Shown one piece after another: positions 35,841 to 46,518 of a DNA stretch of 64,000 nt (positions within the stretch are counted from its first letter, which is position 1; each line of letters begins with the position of its first letter). The notes under the pieces are model-generated. The model was not told where the DNA came from. It ran no database searches and saw nothing but the letters and a program-made list of their open reading frames with translations. Both the position numbers and the translations under genes were made by a program. The stretch is from Fratercula arctica (Eukaryota; Chordata; Aves; Charadriiformes; Alcidae), in contig CANTUZ010000011.1 of assembly GCA_947846985.1 (NCBI GenBank), positions 32,979,589 through 33,043,588 of the forward strand, written 5' to 3'.

Positions 35841-38535
35841 GTGTGTTATAATTACTATGTAGTCTTAATCATAACTGTTCATATTATAAAATCAAAAGCT
35901 TCTCAGTCATCAGATTGTCAATTTCAAAGATCACGATTTCATGAAAATTAAAGGGGTAGTACAGCATATTAAATCTGCTAGTGTTGGACTTTGGGCAAGT
36001 AATTAAATATATGTGTACTCCTTTGTTTTAAACATTGACTTCCTTAGAAGTATTTTATTGAAGAAATTCTGTGAGATTTATCAAGTAGAGAGCTTATTTT
36101 AACGAGCATATCTTACGCTGGTAGGAATCAGGTTTTGGCCAGGACTAGAATGTTTGAAAGGAAAGAGAAATACTTAAACTTAGTAGCATTTGCTGTTTGT
36201 TTTCTTGATTTTGGATGTTAGCAGCTGATGAAAGATTTTTTTTCTTTAAATAATCCAAATGGTATTATATGAAACAGAGCAATGAAACTATCATAAGCAC
36301 CTCTCTGTGATCTTTAGTCCAATTATCCTAATGTGTCCTTGTTCATTGGGAAAGTAATATTGGTGGTGAGCTGAAAAATGAGAGATTAAATTTGTAATAG
36401 AGCAGGATATTGGTCAAAGGTTTACCACTCTCCAAACTAACATCATAATCTTGAATCACTATTTTCCAAGGGAGAGAACTTCATTCCTCACTGATATTTG
36501 CAGTATTAGAGGAGGAATTGAAAAACACAGCTGGCACTTTCTTATTTTAGAGGAAGCCTAGGTATAGTTCAGCTTCAATTTCGTTCAAATTTTCATTTTG
36601 TGGCTTTTAAAGAACACTCCTGAAAAAAGGGTTCTGGTTTCTGAAGGAAGGATAGTAAGCAGTATTGTAAATGTAACAAAATGTATCTTCCATTTGGAAA
36701 ATCTAAACCAATAGGGGAGAGTACGTGATCATTGTCATTACTCTTTTCTTTGGTGGTGGTGGTGAGGTTGGAAAAAACAATTACTTAAAAAAATGACTAC
36801 AGAGAGAATCTGATAAAATCTCTGCAGAAACTGCATCTAGAGGCCTCACTGTCTTTAATTTAATTTAATCCCGTCAGTGCATTGTTTTATCTTCTTCCAT
36901 TCTAAACAGTTTTTGAAATGTGCGTCAATGTTCTAAATTAGTTCCAAAATTTCAAAATATAGTTAACATAATGAGCAGACAGCTTTAATAAACTGTATGC
37001 ATGGTAAGATATTACACATTTAATTACTGGATTATCAATTCTATGATTATTACATAGCTGGTGGGCATTAGAATTTTCTGGGTGCTTATGAATTTCCTTA
37101 TCTAGGCAAGTCTTAAAGTTACGTTACAACTCAAAGTTTGGCCATATTAAAATAACTCTATACTTTATACCTAATTACAGAAAAACAGTAGTAGTTTTTT
37201 GTTATTATTAATTAACTTTCAGTTAACAGTCATGATTTGATAAAGTTTTTTTCCTCTCAGATGATTTGACCAGTTAGTTAAGCTCCACTGAATGCAATGA
37301 CATTGCAACTTGTAATGAGGGTCGAGTTCTTTGCTTAAACTTCCTTGGTGGTGGAATTAGTGATTTTAAGGTGCAATATGTGCGTTATTCTATCTTAGTA
37401 GCTCGTACACGGTATGTTTTGCATTCTTAAAATGATGACAAGTGGAAGGCAGAAACCACATATACTAAGAAACTATTTCTGTATGAGATCATTGAGATAG
37501 AAGAGGAAAGAATTTATCTTCTCTGCCCCATGATATTGAGGCATACAAGCTTGATATATACCTCGTTTCTGGTTTCCATACTAATCCCGAAGTTATGTAT
37601 GGGGATTTTATCACTAAGCATTGTCTTACAGCAGTAAATAAAGTACCAGCTTGGTGAAAAAATGGTTGTTAGCATTTATCTTACTTAAATATGTCCACTA
37701 GTGAAATACAACATGGCACGCTTGATTTTTTCTATTAGGATCTCAATACTTCATGCATTATTTGTGTTTGGGTTTGGGGTTATGTTTTCCTCTTCTTATC
37801 CTTGGAAAGGGGGCTAATTTCATTAGCTTACTATATTCACGTATTACAAAATTTGGGATGAATTTGGATCACAGCATCAGGAATGGTTCTCACTCTGGAT
37901 ACCTTTCTTTGTAGACAATAAATTTCATAAACTCAGTCTATATTGATTATCAAAGGGAAAGCAGAGACAATCAGATCATGTTCTACTAGTACCTGGTGTC
38001 ACAGGAATAAATAGGTTGACAGCTTTTTAGTTTTTCATAAAAGTGTAATGATTTCCAAAGTTTGGGATTAAAGCTTGTCAGATTCTTTATTTGCATATAT
38101 GGAATGTCTTTATTTGCTACATCAGTCCCACTGGTATCAGTACTATTTTCAGATGTTCATTTTGTCTGAAAATCAGTATATCAGTATTAGAATTAAATCT
38201 GAGTTGTAATAAAAATTAACAAAATGTATTTTCTGTTTCTGTTTCACTTGACAAATCAAAGTTGATTTACTATGTCTATTACTATGACTATTCCAGCCAT
38301 TTGTGCACATTTCTTAGTTTAAACATTCAAATTTTTTGGCCTAAAAACATACACAATATCATTTTAAAATTTACATGCTTATTATCTTAAAAGTGAACAA
38401 TTGCAGCAAATTTTTCAAATTACTATAATCTATTAAACTATAACCGTATGAACTAAAATGTATGTAATCTAACAGTTAATGTAAGTCGACATTGTGTCAT
38501 CTGAGTGAAGTAAAGCCCATGTTTTTTGATTCTAG
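35841..38535 (+). other. Intron 7
   Basis: AT-rich. A short MIR-like phrase (GACTTTGGGCAAGTAATTAA, about 35,990) is the only repeat hint. No other exon is seen. Confidence 0.65.
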
Positions 38536-38700
38536 ATATGTGTGTTGTTCCATCTATGCGATGTGAGCCCACAGATGTTATTCCTCGAACCTGCCAGCTA
38601 AATACAGATGTGCCACAAGTTACACAATTGCTGAACCTGACTAAAATTCGCAAGCAAGAAATAAAATGCAGCAGATACCCAGTAACAGTGCAAGAAACAG
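38536..38700 (+). CDS. CFAP20DC: CFAP20DC exon 8: residues 184-238
   Basis: Acceptor GATTCTAG, donor ACAG|GTATTC, 165 nt, phase 1 to 1. It encodes [20 protein letters not shown] then [20 protein letters not shown] and [15 protein letters not shown]. The EPTD-IPR-CQL-TDVP-VTQLLN-TK pattern matches CFAP20DC just after the globular domain. Confidence 0.95.
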
Positions 38701-39329
38701 GTATTCCATTGTATTAAAATACTGTGAATACGATCTATACAGTATGCATACAAATCATGGATTTTTTTGTAAAAGTGCATGTTAAGAGTTCCAGTGTCTT
38801 AAAATAAAACATGACAGCTCTTGCATAGCTGTGATGTCATGAGCACATAGACACATGTTTGTTCTGTAGTTTGAGATCTCTGTGCAGCCTGAACAATTCT
38901 AATTCAAGCGTGGGATTTATAGTAACAATATTTGAGGTACGTCTTCTGAATGTACATTGAAGTGTGTCTGTTCAGTTGTTACACTTCAGTTATGTTTACA
39001 TTAATGAAACTCTTCTAACAATATGACCATGCATAGTCTCCTCAGCTTATTATCTGAAAAAGGAAATCTTTGTCTTATTGGTGTCTTCGAGTTAATTGAA
39101 TATTTCTGTAAGCTAGAAGATAATAAAATATATAATTTAGACCTCGAAAGCACTGCATAGAAGAGATTTATTAAAGAAGCTAGGCACTCATGTGCCAAGA
39201 TACAAACTATTGACTTGGATAAAAACTAAGAGACAGAAAGCAAACAGAGGATCAAATTTTAAATTTTTATAGCTGAAGGCTTAACAGCAGGAGGCCTCAA
39301 AAGTTTTTTTGTTCTAGGCTCTTTGTTGT

Positions 39330-39782
39330 TTATGATAGTATGAATAATCTCAAAAGAGAAGTGAATAACGTAGGAGCAAAATTTTCATACGATACAGTTA
39401 TTAGGTTAGTAGAGAGTGGGACTTCAGGGAGTTTTAAGCTTGTAAGATGGGCAATCCCTTATGCACTTTTTCATGAAAAACACTACAGAGCAGGTGACAT
39501 GCAGGAAACATCATATTTTGCTAAACAAGGTTTCAGTTTACTTTTTTTTTGTTTCATGTGGCACCTGTTGAAAAATTATGAGCTGTGGACTACTGCAGTA
39601 GGTAAACGTGTAACATGATACCATGTAAAATCTGGCTTTGATAAATGCAAAGGATTGTACATTGGCAAGAAATATTAACTACAGTTAACCTTTAAAGTGT
39701 CAAAACTAAATGACTCAAGAAAGATTATCATCACCATAGATATAGCCCAGTGGAATTCTCAGATCAATATGCAGATTAAAAG
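39330..39782 (+). mobile_element. Old CR1/L3-like ORF2 fragment, sense
   Basis: GAGCAAAATTTTCATACGAT and CTTTGATAAATGCAAAGGAT then GTACATTGGCAAGAA correspond in order to the reverse-transcriptase C-terminal part of ancient CR1 elements (the 'ggcaaaatttgcagatgatac...gataaatgcaaagtaatgcacattgg' pattern). The copy is strongly diverged and frame-broken. Confidence 0.5.
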
Positions 39783-40417
39783 CTGAACATGAGCTGGAGA
39801 TGTGCGACTGTATCCTGGGCTGTATCAAAAGAAGCGTGGCCAGCAGGTCCAGGGAGGTGACTCTTCCCCTCTAGTCTGCTCTGATGAGATCCCCCATGAA
39901 GTACTGCATCCAATTCTGGAGCCTCCAACATAAGAAGGACGTGGACCTGTTGGACCAGGTCCAGAGGAGGGCCACAGAAATGATCAGGGGGATGGAACAT
40001 GTCGCCTATGAGGACAGGCTGAGAGAGTTGGGGTTGTTCAGCCTGGAGAAGAGAAGGCTTTGGGGAGACCTTGTTGCAGCCTTTCAGTACTTAAAGGGGG
40101 CTTACAAGAAAGATGCTCACAGTCTTTTTAGCAGGGCCTGTTGCAACAGGACAAGGGGCAATGTTTTTAAACTAAAAGAAGGTAAATTTAGACTAGATGT
40201 AAGGAAGAAATTTTTCACTATGAGGGTGGTGAAACACTGACCCAGGTTGCCCAGAGAGGTGGTAGATGCCCCCATCCCTGGAAATGTCCAAAGTCAGGTT
40301 GGACAGGGCTCTGAACAACCTGATCTAGTCAAAAGATGTCCCTGCTCACTGCAGGGGGGTTGGACTAGATGATCTTCAGAGGTCTCTTCTAACCCAAACT
40401 ATTCTGTGACTCTATGT
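39783..40417 (+). mobile_element. CR1 LINE 3' portion, sense
   Basis: Encodes the CR1 ORF2 C-terminus (YCIQFWSLQHKKDVDLLDQV, LRELGLFSLEKRRLWGDL, FTMRVVKH at about 39,895-40,240), continues through the 3' UTR and ends ATTCTGTGACTCTATG near 40,417. Several stops are present (ATCCCCCATGAAG region, CACTGA). A moderately young dead copy. Confidence 0.92.
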
Positions 40418-43400
40418 AGCTACATTTTTAAAAAATCAACAGGCTGGGTAGCAGCAAGTTCGAATTCATATGAAATGGAAAAGGTATCAAACCTTAAATA
40501 AATCAATTTTGCATTATTATCTGAAATACTTTATACATTATCAGTTAAACCATCTCAGAAAAGATTTTCAGACACACAAGTGATTCAGAGTGAAAACAGC
40601 GTGAATGAAAAACTCTCATGAAGATATGCTGAAAACATTAAAATTGGCTTAAGGGAGTTTATAAAGTAACTAGTAATACTAAGAAAATTCAATAAAAGCT
40701 GCTTTTCCTATCTCATGGACAAAACCAAGGCATCATTTGATGTGATAATGCAACTGAAAATTAAAAGCTAATAAAAGAAAATACCATGTTACACAGAATA
40801 TGATTAAAATATGGACTCCACTGCTGCAATAAGCTCGTGAAATAAAGAAATGTGTATGATTCCAAAACCAGTTGGCCACTTATGTGGGTGAGAGTTAATG
40901 TCCATGTCATCGTATTTAGCACCAGTAGAAATGTGAAGGGTAAATTTAATCTTGTATTTCTGGGGTTTTCCAACTTTACTTTAAGAACAGTATTGAAGGC
41001 AGATTATTTCATAAATCCCTACTGAAATTATCTGGTGCCATTTCTGAAACATTTGGTTTTGGCCATTGTTTGAAACTTGATGTTGAACAGATTATTTGCC
41101 CGTTCTAGCACTTCCTGTGGTTTTGTACTTAAATTGGTGTATCTGTCTGCATAAGATTTGTAAGCCAAGAATCAGTAGAAACTGAACTGTAGGAGTAAAT
41201 GCCAGGAACATGAAATTGCTTAAATAGACTTGGGGAAGACCATTGACTGCTTTTTACTAAAGCTGCTATTTCCTCTTAGAACTGTGTATTGCTTCGTACC
41301 TGCAGTAAAGTCAATAGCAAAATTTCACTAAGGCAAATGTCTTTACTGTCCTTAATGTTTTGATTCAAAATAATGAATATCCCTTTAAAACAATTTTATG
41401 AGATAGATCATCATTAAATAACAGCAATAGAATAAGTGACATAGATTGTTTGTGTTCATTAATGGAACTCTGTAGTTGTAAAAATTATTCATAAACAGTG
41501 GTATTTAAAATACAAATTAAGGTAACTACCTAAGAGTGAAATAAAATTTTCAGCTATTTACAGGGGGTTTGTGGCTGAACAAAATCAGATTTTTTTTTTT
41601 AAAATCAGTTGAGTTTTGAAGACATCAGCTACATTTCCAATAAGGAAATAAATCAATGTAGAAAAAACCACATATTTTTCACTAGTATTACTAGTAATTC
41701 ACTAGTAATCTTTTCATTGATTAGAATTCTAAACATGTCAAAAATATAATTTCCTCACTTCCAGGATATTACTGGTTTTGTAAATCTAGTTGCGCATAGC
41801 TAATCTGTCCTTTTTTTTTTTTTTTTAAGTTATTCTGTAGATCCATTTGCAACAGTAAATATCCTGGAATACGTGCAAACACTTCTTAAAATAGAGGGTT
41901 ACCATGGATTTTAAAATGAGAATATTTTGTATGCTCTGATTCATGTCCTTCATGGAGAACTGATAATTTTGTCCCTTTTAAAATGTTGAATTGATTGTTA
42001 TTTTCAGCTTAAACTTGAGAATTACATAAACTTCTTACTGCTAGAGCTTATAAAAACACACAGGTGGAATCTGTCTCAATAGGCACCTTCTTTCCTCTAC
42101 TCTTTTGCTGTGTTGTGATTGGTTTCTGAATGAGACACAAGATCAAGCCTTTAATTTGGCCCATATAATAATTGCAGTGTCTTACTAATGTTTTTCATTT
42201 TCACCTTACTTTGTATTACCTTTTATGAGTCATTGATTCATCATACTAAAATGGGGTAACAGAACATCTTTTGAGAAGGAGGTAGGTCTGAAGTAGCTTA
42301 GAAGTGGGTCTGAACAAGCAAATTGGATAAAAAATCCTCTTCCAGTACATCTTCATCAGTGTAGGCGATGTTAGAAGTGGTACTATTGGTAAGGAAGATA
42401 CGTTTTTATTCCACTGGTTTTAGTACTTTCTCAGTCTTGAGGATTCTCATCTTTAGTGTTTGAATTCAGTGAATAATCATTTCCACCATTTCTGTTAAAA
42501 TGCTCTGGAAATACATGTGCAAAGTATTGACCAAAGAAGTAAGATAAATTACAGGGAATGGTAACCACTGGTGAAGATCAATACTATAAAAAACAAGACT
42601 ATTGCAGCCAATAGTAGTATTTAAGGTGTAGCATCTCGTGAAACCCTAAAGGAAAATAAACTTTGAAAGAAGTATTTCTTTGATAACGACCTTGATAATA
42701 GGAAAAATTTAAGAAAATACTTTTTAAACTTTTCTTCTGCTTTTACTGTAATATGAAAAAAACAACTGAAAAGATTTTTATCATCTGCACTAAGCTCCCA
42801 TGCTGATGCTTTTTCAAGTTAACTTCTGCTCTTTCTTGATATACCTCATTAGTAACGTCAGTCTTTGTCCTACAGCAGCTGAAATGAATAGAAGGGGTTT
42901 TAAATTTTTGCTTAGAATAAGACCTTTCATATATTTACTTGTTTAAATTACATTCAGCTTTTTATTACATGCAAGTACCATTTGTGTAATATTAAAGGGC
43001 AAATAATATTTTTAGAGTATTATTGCCCTACAAATAGTCAAGCCAAAGTTCTGTTGTGAAGTTTGGTTATGAGTTAGCTTTTGAAATAGCAGAAAAAACT
43101 CTGGAATTCAGTTTCTCAGTGACTGTATTCAAAAATCAGTTCTTCTTGGCTGGGTTGTCAAAATACAAGGGACTGTAAAACTTAAATGAGTACAATAGTG
43201 TGAATGATACAACTAAACAGAAAAATGAATGTTCATTTAAAACAAGACTTCAGTTTTACCATCTGGACTACAAAGATATATAACCCTTAATTATATATGG
43301 TAAAATAATTAATGATAACATCCCTGACCTGCATGAAAACGAAACGCCTTCGGTTTAAGGTTTAATCTTTATTTTCAGTCCCCTCTTATGAACGTAGCAT

Positions 43401-44317
43401 GAGTTCTTCCAGACATGCTTTTCAAATTTCAGAAGTTGGCTGCCTTGAAAATGGAAGCTTTGGTACATTTAAGTACATTTTAATTGGAAAATGTTCTTTT
43501 TATCCACTAAACTTTTTGTTTATTTGATAATCAAAAGCCAAAATTATTTTTAGTATCATCCACTTTTAATTACACATATTATTTAATTATGCCATCAGCA
43601 CACTGTTATGTGTACATGTAAGTAATTAATTGCAGTCAATTAATGTGTTCATAAAGAGAGATTTTCATGCAAATCAGCTTTTATAATTGGAGCTAACAAC
43701 ATCCCAAGGTAGTCAGCAAATTAAAGAAAATGATGTTAAACCAAGACAGGTCATCTCATCTTGTGAAATGGCAGCTGTTAGCAGCAACCAAATGTCACAT
43801 CAGGAAAAAGGGAAGAAGATAATGGCAGAAAGTGGCTTCTTTTGTGCCTATTAGTGCTCAGCCCTGCTAATACAGTAGATTCAGTAATTTCAAAAAGCAA
43901 GCTACATGTAAATAGTTCTCTGAGCTGTGAGTGATACCTTGACATTCTTGCCTCAGTTTTCTTGTGTTGTTATTTTTTTTATTCTATCTGTTAATTAGAG
44001 TTGTTTTTTCTTCCTGTCAGAAGTTAGGTTTTCATTGAAGTTCTAAAGAAATCATGCAAATCAATTTTTTTTTTGTTTATAAATAGCCCCTTCTTTAAAG
44101 CAAGATTAGATATGTCTAAATAATAGACCCAAAGTTTCTTGCTTGTATGTTGACACAGTTTTATAAAATGTGGATTTGCTATTCCTGCGTATTTCTAGGG
44201 ATTGTGCTATAAAGGAACATAATTTTTATGTACGTTTTATTTCAGTTGATTTGAAAAAAGATTAATATTTATTCTTTGTAAGTACTGTAACATTTTTTAA
44301 ACTATTATTTTTCTTAG

Positions 44318-44454
44318 GTAGCTTGGTTAATAAAGGACAAGGCAATATACGCAGCGGTAAAACTCAGGATGTATCACATATTGCATTTGGATCAAAGATT
44401 CTTGGGCCACCTCCATCTTCAAACAGAAGAGTCAGTACAAGGGTATCTGGAGAG
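44318..44454 (+). CDS. CFAP20DC: CFAP20DC exon 9: residues 239-284
   Basis: The acceptor is TTTTTCTTAG and the donor is GAG|GTAAGA. It encodes GSLVNKGQGNIRSGKTQDVS then HIAFGSKILGPPPSSNRRVS and TRVSGE, phase 1 to 0. The QDV-HIAFGSK-LGPPP motif is a conserved island in the otherwise variable tail of the family. Confidence 0.95.
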
Positions 44455-45629
44455 GTAAGAAGGCTTAAATTGCAACAAAAGTGCTGCCACTCCTGCAAAG
44501 GAAGAGATTGATAAGCAGAGGAGTCACACTAAAGGTTTTTTTTCCGAACTGGTGTGATGTGAGGCTGTGTCTCAAGTACTGTGTTCGGTCCTGGACTGCC
44601 GGTGTGAGAGATACTGTAACATGCAGAGGAGGGCAAGTAAAATGCTTGAGTGGCTACAGCACCTGACATGGTTTGTCCAGCCAGCAGAAGAGATGGCTAA
44701 AGGAGAATCTAGTTGCTATTTTCACCTAATACAGAGTTGTAGAGAAGACAGGTCTTTTAAGACAAGAGGCAGCAGGACCGAATTGCATCAGGGAAGCTCT
44801 GACTGGCTATAACGACAGAGTAGTTCAGTACTGGAACGGGGTCATAGGGAGACTGTGGAATTTCAAAACTTTCAAAGATAACAAAACTTGACTGGAACAG
44901 GCCGATCTAATTTCAGCATCAGGCCTACAGAGATGTCTTCCTACTGAAATTACCATGTGATTTCTTAGCATTATTTTCTGAATTTTTTGTTCTAGACTGC
45001 TAAAATTTTTGTGTGTGTGTAAATATTTTTTTCCTTATGACGAGAGCTGTGGCACAGAGCAGAAATTCTGCATTTCAATATGCTCTCAGTGGATGATAGT
45101 GAGTTCATGTGATGCTGCTGTCAGTTACAATGCCACGGAAAGCATCTGGTCTCACCCTGTCAGCAAACAATATGCAGGTTTTAGGAATGTGGTCGGGACT
45201 ACAATTCCCGGTTTAACACTGTGGATAAAGGATCTGGCGAACGGAAGTAGACTCTTCTGTAGGAAGTCAATTGAAAGCTAAGACATAAAATGAGATTCCT
45301 TTCTCCGAAGAAGAAAGGACTCCTCCTGAAGTCTAGAATAGCCACAAGTTTCTCTGTCTTTTTATCCAGATAGTGAATTTTAACTTTTTTTTTTCTTTTC
45401 TTTGCATTGTTTTCCTTTCACTCAGTGAAAAAAACCTGCCTGTTAAAGATTGAAGATACCACACGGAACTGTACCTACTGTGAAGTTTCCTGAAAAGATA
45501 GTTTTTAAAAAAAAATATTTGGAAACATTTGTTTGAAAAATAAGCTTTATTTAAAATGTGTGTTTACCTTTGAGTATTTTGAAAGCTGTTACATTTTTAT
45601 TTTTCATTAAGAAAATAATGTCTTTCAAG
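44455..45629 (+). other. Intron 9
   Basis: Starts 75 bp before an old CR1 fragment (44,530-44,925). The rest is AT-rich. No extra exon is recognised. Confidence 0.75.
44530..44925 (+). mobile_element. Old CR1 3' ORF2 fragment, sense
   Basis: In broken frames the plus strand reads through the typical CR1 end: a 'CVRSWT/VLDC' phrase, 'MQRRASKMLEW', 'SFKTRGSRTELHQGS', then 'VVQYWNGVIGRLWNFKTFK', which parallels the conserved 'EHWNRLP...FK' of CR1. Heavily mutated. Confidence 0.6.
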
Positions 45630-45810
45630 GTAACAAAGACCTGCAGTAGCAAAAGTAATAGATCATGCCGACTTCAAAGTTCGGGGAAGAGAACTGAATC
45701 TGTACAAGAGATTGAGAGATTGGAGCTATCGTTCTCACCATGCAATTATTTTATAGATCAAGGAGGCAAAAGAAATACTTGCCAAACAACTGAAGATCTG
45801 TGTCAAAATG
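45630..45810 (+). CDS. CFAP20DC: CFAP20DC exon 10: residues 285-344
   Basis: The acceptor is CTTTCAAG (AG at 45628-45629), with an interrupted pyrimidine tract. The donor is AATG|GTAAGA. It encodes VTKTCSSKSNRSCRLQSSGK, then RTESVQEIERLELSFSPCNY, then FIDQGGKRNTCQTTEDLCQN plus one base, phase 0 to 1. Only the start (K-NRSC) resembles the mammalian protein as I remember it. The remainder is polar and fast-evolving, but phase and frame are sound. Confidence 0.88.
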
Positions 45811-46371
45811 GTAAGAGCATAAAGCAAAGAATATGTAAAGAGTTCACAAACTGCCAAAATTTTTTGCATGATTTTGACTTCAGAATGTAAGACCTAACTC
45901 TCTGTTTTTCTAATCCTTTATCTACCTTGTTAATTACTGAAGACGTTTATATTAAATCATGGCTTATTCTCCTATATGAGCTTGAATAAATGCTCATTCT
46001 TTCTGCAGGTATTCCTATTGTAAGTGTTTGAGCCAGGGATCACCACCTGCTGGCAGTAGCCACAGGTTATACATATATTCCACTTTCCCACATGCTGTGT
46101 ATATAACTGGGCTACTGCAGTGGTTCTTGATTATTTTACAGACTTTTACAAGCCTGTTTTTTATAACGTCTATGGTTTACCCTTTTTCCATGCCTACCAT
46201 TAAATTTTTACTTTCTTGTTACATTCTTATATCTGCTGCCGTACAAGATTCCCATGCTGTTTGGAAGGTGTTTATATCCCAGGACAATGCTGTTTTTCCA
46301 TGCCTCAAGTAAGAAAAGCACACAATATGAGTGTTCACAGGCATTTCATAAACTTCTGGATTGTGTTTCAG
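45811..46371 (+). other. Intron 10
   Basis: A 561-bp intron. Overlapping short open frames occur but none is supported. No repeat recognised. Confidence 0.75.
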
Positions 46372-46518
46372 ACCCTGCAATTCAGACTCAGAAAACCTCT
46401 GAGAGTGGGAGAGCAGATTTTCAGCTCGCCTCACCACAACAGCCATCAGCAGACAAGAACAGTCATAGAACACTATCTCTAAAAAATGCAGCCAAAAGCA
46501 CATGGGAGATAACCAGTG
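46372..46518 (+). CDS. CFAP20DC: CFAP20DC exon 11: residues 345-393
   Basis: The acceptor is TTGTGTTTCAG and the donor is AGTG|GTATGG. It encodes DPAIQTQKTSESGRADFQLA then SPQQPSADKNSHRTLSLKNA and AKSTWEITS plus one base, phase 1 to 1. The PQ-PSADKN-R-L-LK motif is shared with the mammalian protein. Confidence 0.9.

Larger units (their letters stand above)
38701..44317 (+). other. Intron 8
   Basis: Contains an old CR1 piece (about 39,330-39,782) abutting a younger CR1 3' end (39,783-40,417), then about 3.9 kb of AT-rich sequence. The stretch at 43,560-43,720 is rich in TAATTA-type motifs and has an octamer ATGCAAAT at 43667-43674. Confidence 0.7.
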
